Shown here in pieces: positions 10,224 to 18,295 of a stretch of 64,000 bases of DNA. The position numbers were made by a program, and so were the translations under genes. The stretch is from CAVOGJ01 sp963695405 (lineage in GTDB: Bacteria > Planctomycetota > Planctomycetia > Pirellulales > Pirellulaceae): assembly GCA_963695405.1 (NCBI GenBank), contig CAVOGJ010000015.1, positions 434,001 through 498,000 of the forward strand. Direction: 5' to 3'. How positions within the stretch are numbered: the stretch's first letter is position 1; every line of letters begins with the position of its first letter. Below the pieces are notes generated by a model. The model did not search any database. It saw nothing but the letters and a program-made list of their open reading frames with translations, and had not been told where the DNA came from.

Positions 10224-11509
10224 GGTGTCACCAGAGCCAGTTTGTGTGCGGTCGGATCACCGGGGCGAAACATTTCGCGTGCGGCGGCGAGAACAATTTT
10301 TTTGTCGGGGAATCGGAGCGAGTCGTAGACGGCTTCGAATTGAACGAGAGTGGACTCCAGAGTGACCTGATCTCCGAGGTGGAGCGAGGCGAGTTGCAGG
10401 CCGTACAGCGCCTTCAGACTGCACGGGTCGAAGCGCAGCACGCGGCGAAACTGCCGCTCGGCACGCGGGACCTCTGCCGAATTCAACGCCTGGATGCCCT
10501 GCCGCATGAGGCCCCGGCATGCCTCGCGACGTAGGGCCCCGTCGGCTGCCGCACGGGAGGCGATCGCCAGGTACTCCGCTTCGGCCATGTCTCGTTTTTT
10601 TAAGCGGTCGTACTCCTTGGCAAGCTGCAGACGCGCTAACGGCGTATCGTATCCAGCATGTCGCTCCAGAAGTCCACGTTGCGCGAGGTACCAGGTATCC
10701 TGCCGCAAGGGAGGCCAGAGCCGAACCGCTTCTTCGAGATAGCGAATGGCCACGTCCCGCTGGCCACGGTGCGTTGCCTCAGCGGCACAAGCCACCGATC
10801 GGCTGGCCGCGAAAGGGCGGACCCACATCAGACCAACCAGCACGAGAGTTCCGATCGCCAGCGACTTGACCGCCAGCTGGACCAGTGACACATCCAGCTT
10901 CCAACAGTGAAACACGCCGGTAAGCAGCAACAGGCTGCTGCCGCAAACGGCCAGGGCCCAACCGGTACCGAAGAACTGGCAGAACGTATTGTTGTATCCC
11001 AACCACTCCACCAGCGTAGGGAGTCGGTTCAATCGCAATTCGGACGCTGACCAGGTTGGCAAGTCGGTGATGGTGACTTGTCGTGGCGAGTCGGCCACGA
11101 ACATTCGCATCTGTGAGGGCAGGTCCTTGTACTCGCGTGTACGGTAGATGTCGCCGCCCAGCCAAGACAGATTTTCGTGCTGCATTTGCATCCAGGCAGC
11201 GCGGGCCGCCGTTGGTGCCTCGCAGGCGAGCACGGCAAAAGGAAACGCCAGCGCCACGAGCAACGACATGGCAGAAAAGATGACGGTGATTCGATTGGCT
11301 TGACGGACGACCAGCCATCCGGTGAGTCCAAATCCCGCCAGGATCAAGACGAACTGTTGGAAGGTTGGAGTAATCCCCACATCGCTCGATCGAATGACGA
11401 AGGGGCCGACGTTGGTGGCTGTGGGGACCTGAAACCACGGCATCGTAGCGGAAAGTCCCAGACAAACAACGGCGGAAAATAAAAGCAAGATCAAGAGGGA
11501 TTTTCGCAT
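10220..11509 (-). CDS. Membrane protein with C-terminal TPR repeats
   Basis: A 429-residue protein. It has a signal-anchor (MRKSLLILLLFSAVVCLGLSA), two further membrane pairs around residues 50-95 and 190-245, and a C-terminal tetratricopeptide region of three or four repeats (ATHRGQRDVAIRYLEEAVRLWP; VPRAERQFRRVLRFDPCSLKALYG). Start ATG 11509 lies inside the end of the HlyD-like gene (19-base overlap), and its TGA overlaps the next gene by ATGA, so it belongs to a coupled operon. TPR membrane proteins in polysaccharide loci usually organise synthesis or export complexes; that role is inferred here. Confidence 0.8.
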   Translation of the reverse strand: MRKSLLILLLFSAVVCLGLSATMPWFQVPTATNVGPFVIRSSDVGITPTFQQFVLILAGFGLTGWLVVRQANRITVIFSAMSLLVALAFPFAVLACEAPTAARAAWMQMQHENLSWLGGDIYRTREYKDLPSQMRMFVADSPRQVTITDLPTWSASELRLNRLPTLVEWLGYNNTFCQFFGTGWALAVCGSSLLLLTGVFHCWKLDVSLVQLAVKSLAIGTLVLVGLMWVRPFAASRSVACAAEATHRGQRDVAIRYLEEAVRLWPPLRQDTWYLAQRGLLERHAGYDTPLARLQLAKEYDRLKKRDMAEAEYLAIASRAAADGALRREACRGLMRQGIQALNSAEVPRAERQFRRVLRFDPCSLKALYGLQLASLHLGDQVTLESTLVQFEAVYDSLRFPDKKIVLAAAREMFRPGDPTAHKLALVTP

Positions 11510-12978
11510 TGATCCGCTTCCCATTGCGCCCGTAAGGTGTCGTCCGCTTCCTCCGCTGTGATCAGATCTCCTTCAAACAGCGCGTAATGCCCGTCGACAA
11601 TGACTCGGTCATCCTCCTCCAATCCCGCACGAACCTCCGTCCAACGCCCGACGGTATCGCCCAAGACAACCTGCTTCTTTTCGAAACCGGCACCGCGGGC
11701 AACGTACACGATTCCCGTCCCAGCAGAGCGAGAGACGACGGACTGTGACGGTATAAAGGTGGCGAGAATCGATTTCCGAACTCGAGCAAACCCTGATAAC
11801 CCGATGGCAACCGGCAAGTCTCGTGGTTTCAGTTCGAAACGCACCGGAAAGGACGACGGCCATTCGGGTGCGCCGGTACCGGATGGCCGAATGGGACGTG
11901 TAACTTCCGGGCCACTGCCTGTAAAGGTCACGATCGGTTGGACCAACGTGACACGGGCGTCGAATGCCTCACCGGCGAACGCTTCCAAATTCACGCTGGC
12001 GCTGTCGCCAGGTGCGATCCTTCCAATCACAGTCTGGTCGTAATGGGCCTCAAACCAACGGCCCACGGCGAGCACTAAGGCTGGACGGCCGGGGTCTTGG
12101 TTATATTCACCCTCGTTGACAAGCCGCCGCTCAATGATGCCGTCGGCCGGTGCGTAAATATCGTGCTCGGCCAATTCGGCTTGTCGCTGCTCAAACGCCA
12201 GCGCCGCGGCGCGGACTTCGGCTTCCGCAATCCGAATGCTCTGTTTGTGTCCCAACTGAGATTTTTGCAGGGAGACTTCGGCTTTCTCGACTTCCGCAGA
12301 AATCTGGATGTTTTCCAGTTTACGGTGCAGCAACTGCTCTTTGCTGATCAGTTTTTCCCGATAGAGTTCCTCGGCGCGCCGATCGAGTTCTTTCTTGATC
12401 TGGGCTTGTTCCTTGGCAGAGGTCGCATCGATGGCATCGTGTACTGGCTGTTCCTGTCCCAGCACGTACACGGTGCCGATTTTCGTGCGCGATAGCTCAG
12501 CCTGTGCAATCTCCCAGGCGACTTTGGCAGCATCCAGACGCAAGCGGGCTTGCGTCTTATCCAACTCGATCAAGAGATCACCCTGGCGCACCTCGTCTCC
12601 CACATCCGCGTGAACTCGGGTGATGCGACCCAGCGGAACGATCGGCACCAATACCGGTTGTGATCGTACGAATCCCTCGCCCGTAAAGTATTGGGAAAGA
12701 GCCCCACGAAGCGGGGTCGCCGTCTTGACTGGCAGTGGCGTGCCTTCCTGTCGCAGCAACGCCGCGTATCCCAGGCTAGACGTGTACATGCGACTCTGTG
12801 GATCGACGTAACCGGGCCAGGCAATGTAGCGGAGCACCAAATAAGAGATGGCCAAGGTCGTGATGGCGAGTAACAGCCACACAGCCACGCCCAGAAATCG
12901 CAGGAACATCCGCCAGACGACCTGTGCGATGTGGACCCATTTCTCATGCGGGTGATAGGTGCTGAGATGGGTGGTCAT
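11491..12978 (-). CDS. HlyD-family membrane-fusion (periplasmic adaptor) protein
   Basis: A 495-residue adaptor with a membrane helix near residues 25-55, then the split lipoyl/barrel-sandwich (VPIVPLGRITRVHADVGDEV; DIYAPADGIIERRLVNEGEY). In between is a long coiled-coil hairpin (about residues 155-260, with KKELDRRAEELYREKLISKE), followed by beta-barrel and membrane-proximal domains. Start ATG 12978 forms an ATGA overlap with the stop of the upstream gene, which decides against a longer frame starting at 13107. No RND pump, ABC exporter or TolC is encoded next to it. The context (glycosyltransferases) resembles loci where an Alg44-like or HlyD-like adaptor couples polysaccharide synthesis to export. 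Confidence 0.88.
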   Translation of the reverse strand: MTTHLSTYHPHEKWVHIAQVVWRMFLRFLGVAVWLLLAITTLAISYLVLRYIAWPGYVDPQSRMYTSSLGYAALLRQEGTPLPVKTATPLRGALSQYFTGEGFVRSQPVLVPIVPLGRITRVHADVGDEVRQGDLLIELDKTQARLRLDAAKVAWEIAQAELSRTKIGTVYVLGQEQPVHDAIDATSAKEQAQIKKELDRRAEELYREKLISKEQLLHRKLENIQISAEVEKAEVSLQKSQLGHKQSIRIAEAEVRAAALAFEQRQAELAEHDIYAPADGIIERRLVNEGEYNQDPGRPALVLAVGRWFEAHYDQTVIGRIAPGDSASVNLEAFAGEAFDARVTLVQPIVTFTGSGPEVTRPIRPSGTGAPEWPSSFPVRFELKPRDLPVAIGLSGFARVRKSILATFIPSQSVVSRSAGTGIVYVARGAGFEKKQVVLGDTVGRWTEVRAGLEEDDRVIVDGHYALFEGDLITAEEADDTLRAQWEADQCENPS

Positions 12979-13949
12979 GAGCTTCGAGATTCCAACGATG
13001 ACTTGAACGATGGCAGGTTCACTGCCGTTAACAGGAAAATTTCTCCTGCTAACTGTAGCATGCGCCATGCGACGGCGATCGAGAGAGCCTGCTCCGACGG
13101 CATCCAATTCATCAGCACAATCGACAGTGTCGCCTCACGGACAATGATCCCCCCTGGCGCAATGATGACGAAAAATCCGATCATCCAGGCAATGGCGTTG
13201 GCACCGATCACGGCCAGCACGGGCACATCACCCGTCGGATTCCAAGCCAGCACCAGACAATACAGCGCCAACCCATTCAGCGCATTGATCAGTACGTAGT
13301 AACATGCCAGGCCAAGTGCCCGCGACGGCTGCTTGCCAACCAGCCAGACGGCCCCCAGCAAGCCGCCTTGTTTCTCCGATTTGCCAAGCAGGCGCCAAAC
13401 CACTGCCACGAAGGTGCCAATTAGCAGTCCCATGACCAGCCAGGGAGCCAGTTGCCAAACTTCCGGTGGCAGTCGCCGCATCCCTTCACGCATGGGTTGG
13501 AAATAGACAATCGTCGCACAGCTGGCGAGGGCGAACCAGCTAACGAGCGTAAATCCCAATTCGATGATGAGACTTGCCGTACCTACTCCGAGTGGAATCT
13601 TATATCGAGTGACCGCGACCGAACGGGCACCCAGGTTCCATACACTCCCTGGGATCCAGCGGCACGCTTCGCATCTCAGCCACAGCGTGATGCCCGCCAG
13701 GCTCTCGATGCGTGCTCGCAGCAACCGCAAGACCAGCGTCCAACCGAAGGCGTTCAACAGGCAATACGCCAGGTAGGAGACCAACGCGCCCAGGACGGGG
13801 TACACGTGGGCCGGCCCCGTGCTGGCCGCCAGCTCACGCGAACAGGTGGCGAACGCCGTCAACATGCCGCTGGCAATCAGTGCCACGGCCATCCACACTA
13901 ACAGGCGACGTAGCCACGGCGTGTGTGTCGTCAGGTCGAAGCTACGCAT
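12975..13949 (-). CDS. Lysylphosphatidylglycerol synthase TM-like / AglD-like integral membrane protein (UPF0104)
   Basis: A 324-residue protein with about eight hydrophobic segments. The conserved family features are present: the second helix region with RWIPGSVWNLGAR and the C-terminal APGGIIVREATL motif typical of UPF0104 / flippase-like proteins. Members accompany glycosyltransferases and are thought to move or transfer lipid-linked sugars. Its first 19 bases overlap the end of the GT4 gene, and its stop overlaps the HlyD-like start (ATGA). This tight packing makes a shared function with the neighbouring transferases likely. Confidence 0.82.
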   Translation of the reverse strand: MRSFDLTTHTPWLRRLLVWMAVALIASGMLTAFATCSRELAASTGPAHVYPVLGALVSYLAYCLLNAFGWTLVLRLLRARIESLAGITLWLRCEACRWIPGSVWNLGARSVAVTRYKIPLGVGTASLIIELGFTLVSWFALASCATIVYFQPMREGMRRLPPEVWQLAPWLVMGLLIGTFVAVVWRLLGKSEKQGGLLGAVWLVGKQPSRALGLACYYVLINALNGLALYCLVLAWNPTGDVPVLAVIGANAIAWMIGFFVIIAPGGIIVREATLSIVLMNWMPSEQALSIAVAWRMLQLAGEIFLLTAVNLPSFKSSLESRSS

Positions 13950-15193
13950 GGCAACTCCGCAGACCGTACGGCAGAGCGCTGCGGCGAGTGATCTCTCGCG
14001 ACGGCATCAAAATAGATCTGCTCCAGCCGATCACTGATTCGATGCCAACAGAATCGCTCGCGCGCAAATTCCATGCCAGCGGCCGCCATCCGATTCGCGT
14101 GCTGCGGGTTTCGCAGGATAGCCAGGATCGCTGCAGCCAATCGGTCCGGGTCTTTCTGAGGCACCAGCAACCCGGTGATCTCGTGAAGCACCGCGTCAGG
14201 GATGCCTCCCACGGCCGAACAGACGACCGGTTTGCCATGCGCATACGCCTCGATGGCGCCCACCCCCAGACCCTCGGTGTCACCTCGGTCATCGATAATC
14301 GATGGATTGACCCACAGGTCGCATTGTGCGTATTCTTGGTTCAGTCTTTCCTTGCTGACGAATCCAAGAAATTCGACGTGGTCTTGCAGAGATAGTTCGT
14401 CACGCAAACGTTCGAGTGCTGCTCGCTGATCACCATCCCCGGTGATGATGAACTTCGCCCGCATTCTCTCGAGTACGCGGGGAGCGGCTCTCAGCAGGTA
14501 CTCGACTCCCTTCCGTTGAATCAAGCGGCCCGTAAACAGTATCCGCGGTACTTCGTTGGGAATATGAAATTCCGATTTCGGTTCGACGGTCGAGCCGAAG
14601 GCCAGGACCTCGGCGTCTCGTCCCGATAGCTCCTTGATCTGGACGGCGGTATCGCTGCTGTTAGCGATCAGGATATCGGCGCGGCGCAGCCCACGCTTCA
14701 GGCATTCGCGGACCCACGGTTTCCTTCGCGCTAATGCAAATTCAGCCCCGTGGCACGTCATGACGAGAGGAGCTCCGCAGATCGAGGTCGCGGCAGCGCC
14801 AAGCGGTGCATGCGGAAAGGGCCAGTGAACATGAACGATATCAAATGACTCTTTTGCAGCCAGGCGCCGTGCCGCCAGGCAGCCCAGGATGACGTATGGC
14901 GCGCCCAGCAGTTGGTACCAGGGGTTACGGATACGATTCGGCGCTCCTTGCTCATGCGTCAATCGCTCCCAGCGACGGGGACTATAGCGGAATCGTTTGA
15001 CGGCAACGCCATCAATCGCATGATCCGATAGCCCCTCGTAAGATGGTGCCAAAACGGTCACCTCATGCCCTCGCCGGACCAGATGGCGAATCGACTCCCG
15101 CAGCCATGGAACGGCATAGTCCGCTTCATGACGCGGATAAGTCGATGCGATAACTGCGATTTTCAGGGACGGCGTTGAGTCTGGGATCGACAT
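13931..15193 (-). CDS. Glycosyltransferase family 4
   Basis: A 420-residue GT-B glycosyltransferase. The N-terminal half starts IAVIASTYPRHEADYAVPWL and contains the acceptor-side motif VHVHWPFPHAPLG. The C-terminal donor-binding half has RILFTGRLIQRKGVEYLL and the E-x7-E-like region DTEGLGVGAIEAYAHGKPV. It should transfer a nucleotide-activated hexose to a lipid-linked or growing glycan on the cytoplasmic face. ATG 15193 (MSIPDSTPSLKI) is chosen over a start at 15280, because the extra 29 residues are not part of the fold. It overlaps the downstream AglD-like gene by 19 bases. Confidence 0.88.
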   Translation of the reverse strand: MSIPDSTPSLKIAVIASTYPRHEADYAVPWLRESIRHLVRRGHEVTVLAPSYEGLSDHAIDGVAVKRFRYSPRRWERLTHEQGAPNRIRNPWYQLLGAPYVILGCLAARRLAAKESFDIVHVHWPFPHAPLGAAATSICGAPLVMTCHGAEFALARRKPWVRECLKRGLRRADILIANSSDTAVQIKELSGRDAEVLAFGSTVEPKSEFHIPNEVPRILFTGRLIQRKGVEYLLRAAPRVLERMRAKFIITGDGDQRAALERLRDELSLQDHVEFLGFVSKERLNQEYAQCDLWVNPSIIDDRGDTEGLGVGAIEAYAHGKPVVCSAVGGIPDAVLHEITGLLVPQKDPDRLAAAILAILRNPQHANRMAAAGMEFARERFCWHRISDRLEQIYFDAVARDHSPQRSAVRSAELPCVAST

Positions 15194-15276
15194 AATGTGC
15201 CGCTGCGACCGGGATGGATGAACAGGATGGGGCGTGAATGCCCGGATAGAGTGCGTACTGTCTTTGCAAGGCACGG

Positions 15277-16353
15277 TCATTCCAGGGAGGTGAGATGGTT
15301 GGGTGAAATTCCGGTATCGGTCAAAATGGGGAGGGACCGTTCGCCCGTGACCGGACCGCGGAGAATCATTTCACAGATGATTCCGCCCAGCCAAACAGCG
15401 CCGCTCATACCTGCGAAAATCGTTGCCGTCAAAAGCTTTACCGTGCCCATGATCGGCGAACCGGGCTGCAGAACGGCCCACGCGGTCAGCAATGCGGCTG
15501 TCAGAAAATAGAGTCCAGCGACCGCATTAAAGAAATGAGCCGGGCGGTAGCGAAAACGCAGTAAGAATCCGATCGAGAGCATATCGCTAAAGCCACGTAG
15601 AAAGCGTTCGATGCCGTATTTGCTCCGTCCATTCTTCCGGGGATGATGCGTGATCTCGATTTCCGCCGACCGATAACCCAGCATGTGGGCCAAGCTGGGT
15701 ACCATCCGATGAAGTTCACCATGCAACGAAAGGCGACGAGCCAATTCGCCACGGTAACACTTGAAACCGCAATTATGGTCATGCAACTTCACTTGACCGA
15801 AGAAGCTCAATAGTCGGTTGAACACGCGACTGGGAAAGACCTTGTGCCACGGATCGCGTCGGACACGTTTCCAGCCACTGACGAGATCGAACCCCTCATT
15901 CAGTCTGGCAAGGAAACGTGGAATCTCTCGCGGGTCATCCTGCAGATCGCCATCCATGGTGAACACGATCTCGCCTCTCGAAACGCGAAAGCCAGCTGTT
16001 AGGGCCGTCGCCTTCCCTGCGTTGTGTCGCAACCTCAGGCCACGCACACGATCCGGGTGGTTGGCGGCCAGTCTCTTGATGATGGACCAGGAATGGTCAT
16101 GACTGCCGTCGTCTACAAAAATGATTTCGTAATCACCGGCTTCCGGTGTGTGCTCGCAGAGTTGATGGAACAGTGTCTCAATCGATTCGGCTTCGTCGTG
16201 AATCGGGATGACGAAAGAGAACTTGGTCGTCGTGATCGATTCCACCGGCGTTTGGATCTCTTCCCTTACTAAGGCGAGGAGATCCTCAAGCGAAGCCAAT
16301 CGCTCTTCCAGCGGCGATTGAATTCGAGGAGTGGTATGCGTCGGCGGCGACAT
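15277..16353 (-). CDS. Glycosyltransferase family 2, dolichyl-phosphate-sugar synthase type with C-terminal membrane helices
   Basis: About 358 residues. The GT-A core shows SFVIPIHDEAESIETLFHQL, FVDDGSHD and the metal-binding MDGDLQDDP, followed by HDHNCGFKCYRGELARR. Two C-terminal membrane segments (AVAGLYFLTAALLTAWAVL; IFAGMSGAVWLGGIICEMIL) anchor it. It probably makes the polyprenyl-phosphate sugar that GT-C enzymes such as the one at 6679-10223 require, which fits the locus. The frame is open up to 16629. I place the start at ATG 16353, just ahead of a short helical linker, though ATG 16443 or 16500 remain possible. It precedes the GT4 gene by 83 bases. Confidence 0.85.
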   Translation of the reverse strand: MSPPTHTTPRIQSPLEERLASLEDLLALVREEIQTPVESITTTKFSFVIPIHDEAESIETLFHQLCEHTPEAGDYEIIFVDDGSHDHSWSIIKRLAANHPDRVRGLRLRHNAGKATALTAGFRVSRGEIVFTMDGDLQDDPREIPRFLARLNEGFDLVSGWKRVRRDPWHKVFPSRVFNRLLSFFGQVKLHDHNCGFKCYRGELARRLSLHGELHRMVPSLAHMLGYRSAEIEITHHPRKNGRSKYGIERFLRGFSDMLSIGFLLRFRYRPAHFFNAVAGLYFLTAALLTAWAVLQPGSPIMGTVKLLTATIFAGMSGAVWLGGIICEMILRGPVTGERSLPILTDTGISPNHLTSLE

Positions 16354-16822
16354 GGAAGACTCTGTGGGCGGGCGGTTACGGTTGGAGTGGATGCAGGGCG
16401 CCTGAGGTAGGTCACCGCGTCGTTGACCGGCGGGGGAAGTCATGGATACACGCGTCAATTCACTGTGGTTTGCTGGAGACTCGCTGTCGCTACGGAACAT
16501 GGAAATGCCGGTAGTCTGAGCAGATCGACTGGTACCGCGCGGATGTGGTGAACAAAGGAAACATAGCTCAGCGAAGCTGGCCACAGATGGCCGACCGCAT
16601 GTGGGATGGCTCGACCTGGGAATTCTCATCCGTAAAGCCGACCCGATCCGTACAATCCGAGCCCTGCTTGGGGGGCATCGAGAGGATCTGGCGAGAGGTC
16701 AGGAGGCAGCGACCGGTGAACCGCGCCAGCCCGGATAATGGACACCATGCGAGTGATGATCGGACAGCGCAATCGCCACGGGTACATGGCGGCCAGCAGT
16801 CGGGGAGGAAAAACGGAAGAGC
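16354..16822. other. Gap with no convincing gene
   Basis: About 470 bases between the GT2 gene and the 3' end of the DUF1570 gene. The only long open stretch is the possible N-terminal extension of the GT2 frame, which is Ser/Pro/Arg-rich and does not look conserved. The promoter of the glycan operon should lie here, but I see no clear -35/-10 pair. Confidence 0.5.
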
Positions 16823-18271
16823 TCAGCGGCCGAGTTGTTTGACTTTCGCCACCTGGTAATCCGCCTCGCGCTCATTTCGGCAGATGAATGAAAAGAACTT
16901 CGCCGTTTTTTCCTGAGCCTCCATCGCGTCTCGCCAACGGCGTGCCGCATCAGGCGACGTGGTCTTGACGACCTGAATTTGAAACGAGCGACCCCGTTTG
17001 ATCACGGACTTCACCACGTAGTGGGTCTGATTGGCGATGGGATCGACGTAACGCTCCTGCATCCTCTTGCTCTTTAAGTACTCCGCGACTTGGTTCTCCA
17101 GTCCCGTGTAGTCGTCGCCAAAATGTTTTTTGAAGAGTGCTCTGGGTTCTTTTTCAAAGGGCTTTGACTGGCTCACGTCTGCGAGATAGGCCTTGAATGC
17201 ATCTGCCTCCTTGTTGGCCAGATAGTGAACCAGCCCCCAGGCAACGGCGTACCCATCGGCATCGAGGTCTTCCGTATTCACAGCGGATGCGACCAATTTT
17301 CCATCCGACTTCATTTTCAATAACGAACGCATGCGGAGATCATTGACGTCTCCTGCCTTGCTCCATTTCAGCGTCCTCTCGGGCATTTCGCTGCCATTCT
17401 GGCGTACCAGCCGCGAATTCACGCGAAGCGGACAGAAAAATTCCGGCAGTCCCTCGCTGATCCACATCGGCCACTGGGATAATCGTGCCTGGACGCCGGT
17501 GTTCGCCAGCAGTTGATGCACTCCCTCGTGGGCAATCGTATAGGCCGCCTCTTTGAGCGCGTACTCGGGAGCAGCGTCGGATAACTCGAGGTCCTCGTAG
17601 AGAATGATGTGATTGCTCAGCTGGCTGTAGTAGGCCACGACCTCCCGTGGCATACGTTGGTAGTCATCGAAGGCCTGTCGGCTGGGCATGATGACGACGA
17701 CCAACGGAAATGTGGGGGGGCGCAATTGCAGCCCCCAATCCATCAACTGGCGCACGACCCCCGGATACATCGAGGTGAGAATGGAGCGTGTCTGCAGAAA
17801 GAATGCGTCGCTGCATGAATAGACGAATACATAGGGCTTGGCCAGCTCGACCTGGAAATCGCCAAAACCGGCAGCGTGGAGTGCGTCCCGCATATCATTC
17901 TTGCTTGGGCGACCGAGCGGCTGATCGGTGTCGCGAACGCGACTGGACTCCAGCATTTCTAACTCGCCCGTGGGAAGGACGACCAGCTTCTTGGGACCAA
18001 AATCGGCATACAGCACTGCTGTCGAATCGCCCTTGGCCGTGCGAATCTCCAGGACCTGGTTGTGGCCGAGGCTGGGCGTCATGCCGGTTGGTACCCGCAG
18101 CCCCGTTTGCCGTTGATTTGCCGGCGCGGCTCGCGTGGGTGGCTCGTCGACCGAGCCGTCAGGCGTTTGGGCGATGGCGCAACGCAAGACGAGGATGGTG
18201 AGGAAGAAAAACGTCCAAGCCACGGGCGAACCATCGTCAGGGGAACGCGGGGAAAGAACAAGTTGTTTCAT
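16823..18271 (-). CDS. Secreted DUF1570-type gluzincin-like protein
   Basis: A 482-residue protein with a signal peptide (hydrophobic TFFFLTILVLRCAIAQ, cleavage near residue 35). A DUF1570-like domain follows. The zinc-peptidase signature HEGVH is at about residues 248-252, and the third ligand candidate is the glutamate of WISEGLPEF about 20 residues on, as in gluzincins. A second part (about residues 390-480) is rich in charged residues and may bind a partner. DUF1570 proteins are abundant in planctomycetes, but substrates are not known. It lies 24 bases after the TIGR03790 gene on the same strand, so the two are probably co-transcribed. Confidence 0.82.
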   Translation of the reverse strand: MKQLVLSPRSPDDGSPVAWTFFFLTILVLRCAIAQTPDGSVDEPPTRAAPANQRQTGLRVPTGMTPSLGHNQVLEIRTAKGDSTAVLYADFGPKKLVVLPTGELEMLESSRVRDTDQPLGRPSKNDMRDALHAAGFGDFQVELAKPYVFVYSCSDAFFLQTRSILTSMYPGVVRQLMDWGLQLRPPTFPLVVVIMPSRQAFDDYQRMPREVVAYYSQLSNHIILYEDLELSDAAPEYALKEAAYTIAHEGVHQLLANTGVQARLSQWPMWISEGLPEFFCPLRVNSRLVRQNGSEMPERTLKWSKAGDVNDLRMRSLLKMKSDGKLVASAVNTEDLDADGYAVAWGLVHYLANKEADAFKAYLADVSQSKPFEKEPRALFKKHFGDDYTGLENQVAEYLKSKRMQERYVDPIANQTHYVVKSVIKRGRSFQIQVVKTTSPDAARRWRDAMEAQEKTAKFFSFICRNEREADYQVAKVKQLGR

Positions 18272-18295
18272 GGCAAGGGAAACGACCTAGGGGCA

